From contig DATJFH010000203.1 of the NCBI GenBank assembly GCA_035495815.1, forward strand, positions 1 to 8,563: 8,563 nucleotides of DNA, in the 5' to 3' direction. Origin of the DNA: DATJFH01 sp035495815. GTDB lineage: Bacteria > Acidobacteriota > Terriglobia > Bryobacterales > Bryobacteraceae. The notes beneath the pieces were generated by a model that was not told the origin of the DNA, did no database searches, and was given only the letters and a program-made list of their open reading frames with translations. Made by a program: the position numbers and the translations under genes. Of this stretch, positions 1 through 7,609 are shown in pieces. Numbering within the stretch: position 1 is the stretch's first letter; each line of letters begins with the position of its first letter.

Positions 1-570
1 GTGTACCACGCGCATGCCCAGTTGACCTGGCGTCCCATGGCCTACGCGGTGCGCACGGAAGGTCCGCCGTCGGCGATGATTTCGGCGATCCGGCGGGAAG
101 TGGCGGCGGTCGACCGGGAGCAGCCCGTGTACAACATGACGCCGCTGCAAACCATGCTGGAAGGATCCATCGCCAGGCCGCGCTTTCAGGCGCTGTTGAT
201 TCTGGGATTCGCGGCGCTGGCGCTGGCGTTGGCGGTCATCGGGGCGTACGGCGTGATGTCCTACTCGGTCGGGCTGCGCACGCAGGAGATCGGCGTCCGG
301 ATGGCGCTGGGCGCGAGCCGCGCCGACGTGCTGCGGATGATTCTGCGGCAGGGCCTCGTAATCGTGCTCGCCGGCTGCGCGGCCGGACTGGCGGGAGCGT
401 TGCTCTGCGGCCGGGTGATCGCCGGGTTCCTGTTCCAGACGGCGCCGACCGATCCGCTGACTCTGGCCGGCATATCGATCGTGCTGACCGGCAGTACGCT
501 GCTGGCGTGCTACTTCCCCGCGCTGCGGGCCACCCGGATCGACCCCATGACCGCCTTGCGGGAGAAGTGA
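1..570 (+). CDS. ABC transporter permease, FtsX/MacB type (ADOP-like), C-terminal part; 5' end outside window
   Basis: This is the last 189 codons of an inner-membrane permease of the MacB/FtsX group. The GTG at base 1 is simply the first in-frame codon and not a believable start, because the family is usually several hundred residues longer. The visible part holds the end of the periplasmic domain (residues about 1-60). A first hydrophobic span follows at about 65-88, then the conserved cytoplasmic stretch LRTQEIGVRMALGAS (92-106). Two more membrane spans lie at about 117-140 and 153-175, and the protein ends in the typical PALRATRIDPMTALRE (173-188). This pattern matches the acidobacterial duplicated orphan permeases (ADOP), which carry two FtsX domains and often lack an adjacent ATPase gene. 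Substrate is unknown; family members are linked to macrolide, lipoprotein or peptide export. The gene converges on the next gene, with 16 bases between the stop codons. Confidence 0.9.
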   Translation: MYHAHAQLTWRPMAYAVRTEGPPSAMISAIRREVAAVDREQPVYNMTPLQTMLEGSIARPRFQALLILGFAALALALAVIGAYGVMSYSVGLRTQEIGVRMALGASRADVLRMILRQGLVIVLAGCAAGLAGALLCGRVIAGFLFQTAPTDPLTLAGISIVLTGSTLLACYFPALRATRIDPMTALREK

Positions 571-576
571 ATCCTG

Positions 577-599
577 CCGGCGCCGATCACTGCCGCCGG
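577..599. terminator. Weak candidate bidirectional hairpin between convergent genes
   Basis: CCGGCG (577-582) can pair with CGCCGG (594-599) around an 11-base loop, in the gap between the permease stop and the stop of the opposing transporter gene, extending slightly into the latter. No U-tract follows on either strand, so if it terminates transcription it would be an imperfect intrinsic terminator. In DNA this GC-rich, six-base stems arise by chance. Confidence 0.22.
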
Positions 600-1930
600 T
601 GGCCGGGGAAGTGCGTGCTCACCAGCAAAAGACCCAGGAAAGCGCAGAACATGGAGATCGCCAGCACGCGCAGATAATTCGAGCCGCCGGATTGAATGAT
701 CGCCGCGCCGGTGAACGAGCTCACCATGGCGCCGACGCGGCCCACGGCGGCGGCGAAGGCGACCCCCGACGCGCGCGTCTTGGTGGGATAGACATGGGCG
801 GCCAGCACGTACATGGTGGTCTGGAGCGCGTTCACGAACAGGCCGTGCAGGCCGAACCCGGCAATCAGCAGCGGCTGGCTTTCCGCCGAGCGGAGAGGCG
901 CGAACTGGATGGCGAACGCGCTCCCGGCAGCGGCCAGAGCGGCTGCCAGCAGCGGCGCGCGGGATCCGAAGAAGGTGGCTGCGGCGGCCCAGAGCAGGAT
1001 GCCGAAAACACCGCCGAAGTTATAGGCGGCCAGACCGGAACTGGAAGCCGCCAGGCCCATTCCCTGCGCGCTGAGCATCGCCGGCAGCCAGCCGAAGACC
1101 AGGTATATCCCGTGCATGCAGGCGAAAAAGGCGATCCACAGTCCCGCCGTGTCGCGCAGATGCTCCCGCCCGAGAATGATTTTCAGCGCGGTCTGGCTTT
1201 CCGCCCTTTGCTCCACCCGGTCCTCGAATGCGGTTCCGTCTTCCACCGCATGGCCCATCCGCCGCAGGAGACGGGTCAGATCCGGCCAGCGGCGGGGATG
1301 GCGCGCCAGAAAACGAGGCGACTCCGGTAACGTCCACCACAAAATCAATGCGAAGAGCACCGGCGCCCCGCCGCCCACCGCGTACAGAGTGCGCCAGCCG
1401 AACGTGGGCAGGATCCGGGCGGCCAGCAGGCCTCCTCCCATGCCGCCCAGCGGCACGCAGATCATGGTCAGCGTGACGGCGACCGGACGCCTGCGCAAGG
1501 GGGCGAATTCGGCTGCCAGCGCGCCGACGTTCGGTAGCGCCCCGCCCGCTCCCATTCCGGTGAGGAACCGCAGGATCGTCAGCTCGGTCAGGTTCCGGCA
1601 GACCGCCGTGGCGATGGTCGCCCCGCCGAAAAGCAGCACGCACGCGATCAAGGTGACGCGGCGTCCGAAGCGGTCGCCGCAATAGCCGGCGAGCACGCTT
1701 CCCAGCGTCATGCCGGCCAGGCCGATGGCGAGCACCGGCGCAAAATCGCCCCGCGTAAGATTCCACTCGCGCAGGATGGACGGAATCGCAAAGCCGAGGA
1801 TCTGGATGTCGAAGCCGTCGAAGATAACGGCCAGCGCCGCCAGCAGCGTGATGGCCCGTGGATACGAGGACCAGCTGCCGTGATCGAGCAGGGCGCTTAC
1901 GTCAAGAGTAGTCCGTGGAGCCTGCGCCAT
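587..1930 (-). CDS. Major facilitator superfamily transporter, aromatic acid:H+ symporter (AAHS)-like
   Basis: A 447-residue, probably 12-helix inner-membrane transporter, a normal length for the family. Diagnostic stretches are FDGFDIQ in helix 1 (residues 37-43, the acidic DGxD-type site of AAHS proteins) and the MFS motif A loop GDRFGRR between helices 2 and 3 (85-91). Others are RFLTGMGAGGALPN in helix 4 (121-134), a WWTLPESPRFL stretch after helix 6 (198-208), and YPTKTRASGV ahead of helix 11 (381-390). AAHS relatives such as PcaK and BenK import benzoate, 4-hydroxybenzoate or protocatechuate with protons. The substrate here cannot be read from sequence, and no aromatic catabolism gene is in the window. 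The start ATG at 1930 lies 12 bases after the stop of the upstream gene and has only a weak CAGG in front, which suggests co-transcription and perhaps translational coupling. A sugar or other organic-acid MFS remains possible. Confidence 0.9.
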   Translation of the reverse strand: MAQAPRTTLDVSALLDHGSWSSYPRAITLLAALAVIFDGFDIQILGFAIPSILREWNLTRGDFAPVLAIGLAGMTLGSVLAGYCGDRFGRRVTLIACVLLFGGATIATAVCRNLTELTILRFLTGMGAGGALPNVGALAAEFAPLRRRPVAVTLTMICVPLGGMGGGLLAARILPTFGWRTLYAVGGGAPVLFALILWWTLPESPRFLARHPRRWPDLTRLLRRMGHAVEDGTAFEDRVEQRAESQTALKIILGREHLRDTAGLWIAFFACMHGIYLVFGWLPAMLSAQGMGLAASSSGLAAYNFGGVFGILLWAAAATFFGSRAPLLAAALAAAGSAFAIQFAPLRSAESQPLLIAGFGLHGLFVNALQTTMYVLAAHVYPTKTRASGVAFAAAVGRVGAMVSSFTGAAIIQSGGSNYLRVLAISMFCAFLGLLLVSTHFPGHRRQ

Positions 1931-1942
1931 CCTGAGACTACT

Positions 1943-4378
1943 TTATTGTACGGGGATGGTTACAGCCGGGCTCGCCTGCTCGGCGACGGTCACCACCAAC
2001 GGCGCATCCGCGGCGGGCGTGACGCCGGCGGGCACCGTCGCGGTCACCTGGTAGATCCCGGTCATATCCGCGGCCAGGACAGCCGAGATCACCTCGGCGG
2101 GCTGGCCTCCGATGGCCACGGTCACCGCATTCAGGGTTTGTGAAAGCGGTGAAGACGGCGCCGCGACTCCCGCTTCCACCGGCGGATCCACCGGGCCCAG
2201 CCCCGTACAGGAGATCACGATGGTGTCGCCTTCCGACACCGGATTGTCCGCGTCCACGACGAATTGCGTTCCATCGGGCTTGGTGGCGGCGATGAGGGCC
2301 AGGCCTTTGCCGGTGTCGTCCTTCGTAAAGACCGCGGGCTGCACGCCGGCTACCGTGACCGGCTCCGGCGAAGAGTAGCTGGTGTTGCGCCGGACGATCA
2401 TCTGGTGAGTCGTGTTGACGGGAATGTCGAAAGGCACGATGGCGTTGATCTGGCCGTTGCTGGCCGATTGCAGCGGCAGCGGCTGCCCTGCGATCAGCAC
2501 CTGCGTGCCGTTGATATCGTTCTTCAAAGGCAGCTCGGCGGCGGTGGTGGAACCCTGGGCCAGGTTGGATCCGGAGATGCGGATCAGGCCTCCGGCGGCG
2601 AGTGGAGCGAGCGGCGCCAGGCTGGCCGCGTTGACGGCGCCCCCGGCCGCGATCACCGGGGCCGAAGCATTCGGCTGCAGGCTTCCTCCGATCGAAGCCG
2701 TGCCCCGGACCGGCGGCGCGACCGTCTGCGCCGTGGCGGTAATCGTCACCGCTGTCGAACTGGCCCGGGGCTGCCACGTCCCGGTCCAGCGCCCGTCGCG
2801 CAGGCTCGAGAGAGACACGGCGGGGTCGCCCGACGAGAACGTGGCCACCACGGAACCGGAGGACATCGGCGTGCCGCAATCGTCGACGACGCGAAGCTCG
2901 AGAGCCGTCGGCCAGGCTGCGGTGGTCGTAAAACTGGACCCGAGCTGCGTGAAGACGGGATAGAGCCTGGCCGGTGTGCAGCCGTCGGCGAAGCGGCCGG
3001 CGGATTCCGGCTTCAGCGCGCCGGCCCCCGGCCGCGGCGTGACCACCAGCAGGATGGCCACGCGCTTCGTGGAGTTGTCCTCGGCGAAGCGGATCGAAAG
3101 CTGGCCGCTGTAGACGCCGGCCGCCAGTCCCGCCAGCGCCGGTTGAACCGCGATGCGCCCGGGCTGGTTCGGCTGTACCGCGCCGCTCTTCGGATTGGCG
3201 GCGAACCAGTTGTTTCCCTGCTCGAAGGACAGGCTGGTGGAGAAATTCGCCGCCCGGGTGGTGAGATTCGTGATGTCGATATTCTGCGCCGGCGGGTTCG
3301 CGCCGCCCGCCTGGCCGACAAAGATCAGACCGGTCGGTTGGACTACGGGGCCGGGATTGACGTCCGCGCCCAATACCGTGAGCACCGCCATCACGCTCTG
3401 CGGCGAGTTCGCGATGTCGGGCGCGGCAATGCGAACCTGGCCGTAATAATCGCCCGGCGCAAGCCCCGCGGGTCGAACCTGGACCTGTACCGTGGGGGCG
3501 GTGGCCGCGTCGCTGCGCCCCGCCGTGGGGGTCGCCGACAGCCAGGCCGGCCCTCCCGAAAGCGTCGACGTGGCGGCCGTCCAGTTCAACGCTCCGCTGC
3601 CCACGTTGAAGACGCTGAAGGATTGCGCCGGAGGCGCGCCGCCGCCGGAAACCGCCCGGAAAGTCAGGCCCGATTGCGAAATCCCGATGCTCTGCGCGTG
3701 GCTGGTGATGGCCAGGATCACGGGCACGTCGAACCGCTCGGTCCCGGAAGAAAAACTGATGCTGACGATGCCCACGTACGTGCCGGCGGGCAGCGGACCG
3801 GGAGTCGCCGTGACGACGATCGAGCCTTGTCCGAACGCAGGCGCGGCGCCGGAGGTGGAAACCGAGAGCCAGGCGCCGCCCAGGCTGGTAGACGGCGCCG
3901 CTGTAAACGAACGCGGCAGCGGCCCCAGGTTGTTGACGGTAAGAAAGAGCGAGCTGGCGCCGGAGCCGGTCGTCACCGAAAAGGAGAGCCCTTTCGGATC
4001 GACGGCGACTTGCGGTCCGCTGCCCGGCCGCACCAGGATTCCGAACGGAAACGAATTGCTGAAGCCGAAGGATTGTCCCTCGGCGCTGACCGAGAAGGTG
4101 AAATTGATCGTGAAATTGTACTGTCCGGGGGCGGTCGGAGTGCCGCTCAGCAGGCCGTCGGTTTTGAGCGTAAGCCCTGGCGGGAGCGTACCGCCGCCCG
4201 ACGTGAACGAAATGACCAGGGAGATCTCCGGATCGACGGGAATGCCCCGCAGCCCTTGCCCGAAATCGAAAGTATACGGAACGCCGACGGTGCCTTCGAC
4301 AGTCGTCGGCTGGGCGAAAAGTACAGCAGCCAACGGAAGAAGACAGAGGAGCGCGCGCGGGCGGAAGTGGCTTTCCAT
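1943..4378 (-). CDS. Secreted multi-domain Ig/BACON-like protein with Solibacter C-terminal domain (TIGR03437-like)
   Basis: An 811-residue exported protein. I place the start at the ATG at 4376-4378: it is directly followed by a signal peptide (residues 1-22, basic FRPR, then a leucine-rich core, then LFA/Q) and preceded by AGGTAGG. The in-frame ATG at 4432 would add 18 residues in front of the signal and has no ribosome site. Domains in order: a putative Ig (He_PIG-type) domain, about 28-118, with LPPGLTLKTDGLLSGTP; three BACON-like repeats at about 124-226, 230-337 and 346-448, each with a leading G-L-x-F motif and a closing AGxYxGxVxI-type strand; a linker Ig-like region with conserved cysteines (C467, C501); and the Solibacter C-terminal domain, about 573-811, with AVNAASLAPLAP and NGQINAIVPF. 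Such proteins are numerous in Solibacter relatives; the function is unknown and surface binding or structural roles are inferred. It is the first gene of a probable two-gene operon with the MFS transporter. Confidence 0.85.
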   Translation of the reverse strand: MESHFRPRALLCLLPLAAVLFAQPTTVEGTVGVPYTFDFGQGLRGIPVDPEISLVISFTSGGGTLPPGLTLKTDGLLSGTPTAPGQYNFTINFTFSVSAEGQSFGFSNSFPFGILVRPGSGPQVAVDPKGLSFSVTTGSGASSLFLTVNNLGPLPRSFTAAPSTSLGGAWLSVSTSGAAPAFGQGSIVVTATPGPLPAGTYVGIVSISFSSGTERFDVPVILAITSHAQSIGISQSGLTFRAVSGGGAPPAQSFSVFNVGSGALNWTAATSTLSGGPAWLSATPTAGRSDAATAPTVQVQVRPAGLAPGDYYGQVRIAAPDIANSPQSVMAVLTVLGADVNPGPVVQPTGLIFVGQAGGANPPAQNIDITNLTTRAANFSTSLSFEQGNNWFAANPKSGAVQPNQPGRIAVQPALAGLAAGVYSGQLSIRFAEDNSTKRVAILLVVTPRPGAGALKPESAGRFADGCTPARLYPVFTQLGSSFTTTAAWPTALELRVVDDCGTPMSSGSVVATFSSGDPAVSLSSLRDGRWTGTWQPRASSTAVTITATAQTVAPPVRGTASIGGSLQPNASAPVIAAGGAVNAASLAPLAPLAAGGLIRISGSNLAQGSTTAAELPLKNDINGTQVLIAGQPLPLQSASNGQINAIVPFDIPVNTTHQMIVRRNTSYSSPEPVTVAGVQPAVFTKDDTGKGLALIAATKPDGTQFVVDADNPVSEGDTIVISCTGLGPVDPPVEAGVAAPSSPLSQTLNAVTVAIGGQPAEVISAVLAADMTGIYQVTATVPAGVTPAADAPLVVTVAEQASPAVTIPVQ

Positions 4379-4582
4379 CCTACCTGTTGTATCAGGGGGC
4401 TGGAACGAAGTAAATAAGTCGATTCCCGTCATTACGACCCGCGCCTTGAAAAAGTACCCGGTTCCGCTGGCGTCTCCACTCAGAAGAGCCCCGCGTGTGC
4501 CAGGCTATGCTGCCATGAGTACCGCTGGTCGAGCGCTGGTTGGGCGGCCGGTGTCCTCCCCGCTTTCGCCGGCTCCCGGTCG
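4379..4582. other. Divergent intergenic region
   Basis: About 200 bases between the start of the secreted Ig-like gene (minus strand) and the start of the sulfatase remnant (plus strand). It must hold the promoter of the minus-strand operon, but I find no convincing -35/-10 pair on either strand. The hexamer GCTGGT occurs twice within 20 bases (4523-4542) and may be chance. I see no RNA gene, no large inverted repeat and no trace of an insertion element. Confidence 0.5.
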
Positions 4583-5263
4583 ATGAGAAATTTCCGATCA
4601 ACCGAAACGCGCCGCCGCTTCCTGGCCGCGAAACTCGGCGCCGCGCCCGGCACTGCCGCCCCCCCCGGGAACGACCTCGGCTACAGCTCCCTGAGTTGCT
4701 ACGGCAATAAACTGGTCTCCACGCCGAACCTGGACCGGCTCGCCTCCGAAGGCATCCGTTTCACCGATGCGTACGTAACGCCGCAATGTACGCCGGCCAG
4801 GGCCACGCTCCTCACGGGCCATTACGCCGCAGTGAACCGCATGTGGCATGTCATTCCGCCCTACCACTATCCGGGAGCGCTCATGGCGGAGCCTGTATGC
4901 GACTGCTTGCATCGGCAAGTGGCGCCTTGACCGGCAACTACGGCGGTCTGCAGCCGCAAGCGGCGCGCTTCCATGGCTTCGATACCGTGGCTGGCAAAGG
5001 AATTTTCCACCGGCGACAAGGCGGTGGGCCGCTTCACCGACGAAGCCCTCGCGTTCATGCTACCTGGCGCGTCACTCCATCCACGGAGTCGGTCCGCGCC
5101 CGGCGCGCTCATCCGGAAGTATCGTGACAAAGTTTCCCCGCCGGGGGGCTGAGCCACGCAACTTAATTTAGCGGCCATCGAGCACTTCGACACCGAGGTC
5201 GGCAGGCTGGTGAAGGCAGTCGGCGGGATGGGACTCGATTCGTCGACGCTCGTGGTCTTCCTG
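4583..5263 (+). pseudogene. Decayed arylsulfatase-type sulfatase, frameshifted and truncated
   Basis: Recognisable pieces of one sulfatase lie in the correct order but in different frames. Frame A (4583 to about 4897) has a Tat-like leader (TRRRFLAAKLGAA), NDLGYSSLSCYG, TPNLDRLASEGIRFTDAYV, the formylglycine-type catalytic motif CTPARATLLTG, then NRMWHVIPPYHYPGA. The next frame holds YATACIGKWRL (4896-4928), and the third frame TGNYGGLQPQAARFHGFDT (from about 4930). Frame A resumes with GDKAVGRFTDEALAFM (5012-5059). CYLARHSIHG (5058-5087) is shifted again, then frame A has LIRKYRDK and a TGA at 5150, and continues with AAIEHFDTEVGRL to STLVVFL (ending 5263). The strand before DLGY (normally PNIVFILAD) and the segment before CYLARH are missing, as is everything after VVFL, roughly the last 40 percent of a normal 450-500 residue enzyme. 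The protein cannot be functional, although the catalytic cysteine codon survives. Relatives remove sulfate esters from glycans. Confidence 0.85.
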
Positions 5264-5328
5264 GATATCCAAGCCGCTGCGAATCGAGCGCGGGCCGAGC
5301 GGACGAAAAGCCGGCCGCGCATCGGCGA

Positions 5329-5334
5329 TATAAT
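5329..5334 (+). promoter_or_regulatory. Consensus -10 element (TATAAT) ahead of the DUF1549/DUF1553 gene
   Basis: A perfect TATAAT sits 28 bases before the chosen start codon at 5363, giving a predicted short leader of about 20 bases. No good -35 hexamer lies 16-18 bases upstream (the sequence there is AAAAGC-like) and there is no TG extension, so the promoter may need an activator or be weak. It lies about 65 bases after the last recognisable sulfatase codon, so it would drive the downstream pair independently of the dead gene. Confidence 0.5.
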
Positions 5335-5354
5335 GAATCTCAGCCACGTAGTCA

Positions 5355-5361
5355 TAAGGGA
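5355..5361 (+). promoter_or_regulatory. Ribosome binding site supporting the start at 5363
   Basis: TAAGGGA immediately precedes the ATG at 5363, with the G run three bases away. The spacing is shorter than ideal, but this is the only purine-rich site near any candidate start; the in-frame ATG at 5333 (inside the -10 element) and the GTG at 5210 have none. Together with the signal peptide that begins at 5363 it decides the start. Confidence 0.5.
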
Positions 5362-5362
5362 A

Positions 5363-7586
5363 ATGAAATCTCGCACCGCAATCATTCTGGGTTTTAGCGC
5401 TGTCGTGTCTTTCTTGGGGGCCTCCACCATCCAGGAAAAGCCGTTCACGCAAAGCGACCGTGAATACTGGGCGCTGCAGCCGGTGCGGCGGACCGGTCCG
5501 CCTGAAGTCCGCAACGCTTCCTGGGTCCGGAACCCGATTGACGCCTTCATCCTGAAGCGCCTCGAGGACAAGGACATTCCTCCCGGTCCCGACGCCGACC
5601 GGATCACCCTGATCCGCCGGGTCGCCTTCGACCTCACCGGTCTGCCGCCGGCTCCTGCGGAAGTGGAAGCCTTTGTCGCCGACCGTTCGCCCGGAGCTTA
5701 CGAGCGCGTGGTGGACCGGCTCCTGGCCTCCCCCAGTTATGGCGAGCGCTGGGCGCGCCACTGGCTGGACGTGGCCCGCTACGCGGAGAGCGACGGCTTT
5801 CGAGCGGACGAATATCGCGCCAATGTCTGGCGGTATCGCGACTATGTCGTCCAGTCGCTCAATGAGGATAAGGGGTACGACCGCTTCGTCCAGGAGCAGA
5901 TCGCCGGCGACGAGTTGTGGCCGGATAATCCCCAGGCGCGCATCGCCACCGCCTTCAGCCGCCATTATCAGGAAGAGTGGAATGCCCGCAACCTGGCGCA
6001 GCGCCGGCAGGAGGTTTTGCAGAATGTCACCGACGCCGTCGGCGCCGCCTTCATGGGCTTGACCTTCGGATGCGCCAAATGCCACGACCATAAATTCGAT
6101 CCGATCCTCCATCGCGATTACTACCGCCTTCAGGCGTTCTTCGCGCACACGGCGAATGACGATCGGATTCCTCTCTGGTCCCCGCAGAAACGCGCCGAGG
6201 AGCAGCGCAAGTCCGAAGAATGGAGCCGCGCAACCAGGGAGATTCGCGACGAGATAGCCGCGCTTTTGAACGAGGCCCGAAAGGCTGTTACCGACGACGA
6301 ATATTTCAAATTCCCGGATCCGGTAAAGCAGGCCGTCGCCAAGGCTCCCGCCCAAAGGTCGCCCTTCGAGCAGCAGCTGGCGCATCGCGCCCGGATTATT
6401 ACCGAGCCCAGCCTGCCGCTCTCCATGCCCAGGCTGAAAGGCGCGAAGAAGAAACGGTACGACGAGCTGCGGGCGAAGCTGGCCGCCTTCGATCATCTCT
6501 ATCACTCCGAAGAGCCGATGGGTTCGGGCATGCGCGACCTCGGCCGGCAGGCTCCGCCGACCTACATTCTGGCCGTCGGAAATTACGAGAACCCGCTCGA
6601 AGAAGTGCAGCCCGGGTTCCTCACCATCCTTGATCCGGCCCCGGCCAAGATCACGCCGCCCGATGGAATCGAATCCACCGGCCGCCGGACCGCTCTGGCG
6701 AAGTGGCTCACCGATCCGATGAACCCGCTGACGGCTCGCGTGATGGTCAATCGTCTCTGGGATCATCATTTCGGCGTCGGGATTGTCGCCACCCCGGGCG
6801 ACTTCGGACGCATGGGCCAGCGTCCTACTCATCCCGAGCTGCTCGACTGGCTGAGCGCCGAATTCGTGAACAGCGGATGGAGCCTGAAGCATATGCACCG
6901 GCTGATGGTCACCTCCAGCGCCTATCGTCAAAGCTCGCTCGACCGGGAAGACGGCCGCAAAAAGGATCCCCTGAATCGCCTGCTGTGGCGCTTCCGTCCG
7001 CAGCGGCTCGAAGCAGAGGCCATTCGCGACAGCGCGCTCTTCGTTTCGGGCCTGCTCAACCCGGCTATCGGCGGCCCCAGCGTGACGCCGCCGCTGCCGC
7101 CGGGAATGCCCGCTCCCGCCGGTGGCTGGGACCTGTCGCATGGCGCCGCCGACAATCATCGGCGCAGCATCTACATTTCCGTCCGCCGAACGGCTTCCTA
7201 CCCCATGCTCGGCGCTTTCGACATGCCCGATTCGCACGAGAGCTGCGCCCGGCGCACGCCCACCGTCACCGCCCCGCAGGCCCTCACGCTGCTCAATGCC
7301 GCGCAGTCGCTCGAATGGTCGCAGGCTTTGGCCGGACGCGTCATCGAAGCCGCCGGCGCCAGCCTTCCCAAACAGGTCGAGGAAGCCTATCGCCTCGCCT
7401 ACTCGCGCCGGCCCGATCCCTGGGAGAAGGACAAAATCATGACCTTCCTCGGCCGCCAGCGGGAAAAAGTGGCCGAGCGCCTGACGAAGGGCGAAAAGCT
7501 CGCGCTTCCTACTCCCCACGCCGGCGGCGAAAGTCCGGTGGACGCCGCCGCGCTGGTCGATCTTTGCTCCACCTTGTTGAACTCCA

Positions 7587-7609
<23 letters not shown>
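5363..7609 (+). CDS. Secreted DUF1549 (PSCyt2) - DUF1553 (PSD1) protein with a CxxCH motif
   Basis: A 748-residue exported protein. It starts with a signal peptide (MKSR, hydrophobic AIILGFSAVVSFLG, likely cleavage after GAS, residue 21). DUF1549 spans about 35-260 and includes NPIDAFILKRLE (57-68), RRVAFDLTGLPP (85-96), YGERWARHWLDVARYAESDG (126-145) and the family signature CAKCHDHKFDPI (237-248), which contains a haem c-type CxxCH. A charged linker (about 265-400) follows. DUF1553 spans about 435-745 and includes LTARVMVNRLWDHHFG (456-471), TPGDFGRMGQRPTHPELLDWL (477-497), RLEAEAIRDSAL (548-559), RRSIYISVRR (600-609), TAPQALTLLN (636-645), and an ending in LLNSNEFVYRF. Many planctomycete homologues have an additional N-terminal cytochrome domain (PSCyt1); it is absent here. 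Biochemical function is unknown; the frequent pairing with DUF1501 and sulfatases suggests a role in polysaccharide use. The reading frame is open back to 5153 through sulfatase debris, which I exclude. Confidence 0.9.

Noticed and set aside
1..3. GTG at base 1 as the start of the permease
   Set aside because: The encoded protein begins mid-domain and the family requires several hundred more residues upstream; the frame simply enters from outside the window.
599..1330. 243-codon plus-strand frame opposite the MFS transporter
   Set aside because: Composition is dominated by glycine, arginine, histidine and glutamine with no family resemblance; the minus-strand transporter explains the region.
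2264..4417. 717-codon open frame on the plus strand opposite the secreted Ig-like gene
   Set aside because: The translation is arginine-rich, low in hydrophobic segments and resembles no family; it is the usual third-position GC shadow of the real minus-strand gene, which has a signal peptide and recognisable domains.
4583..5149. Programmed frameshifting or a selenocysteine-type recoding (TGA 5150) to give a full sulfatase
   Set aside because: There are several shifts in both directions plus missing conserved segments and no C-terminal domain, so no single recoding event could restore an enzyme; decay explains it better.
4379..5362. Insertion sequence or other mobile element as cause of the sulfatase disruption
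   Set aside because: I found no transposase fragment, terminal inverted repeat or target duplication in or around the broken gene; the lesions look like small indels.
5168..7519. 783-codon open frame on the minus strand opposite the DUF1549/DUF1553 gene
   Set aside because: The opposite strand encodes an unmistakable conserved protein throughout; this long antisense frame follows from GC-rich codon use and crosses the sulfatase debris without any domain of its own.
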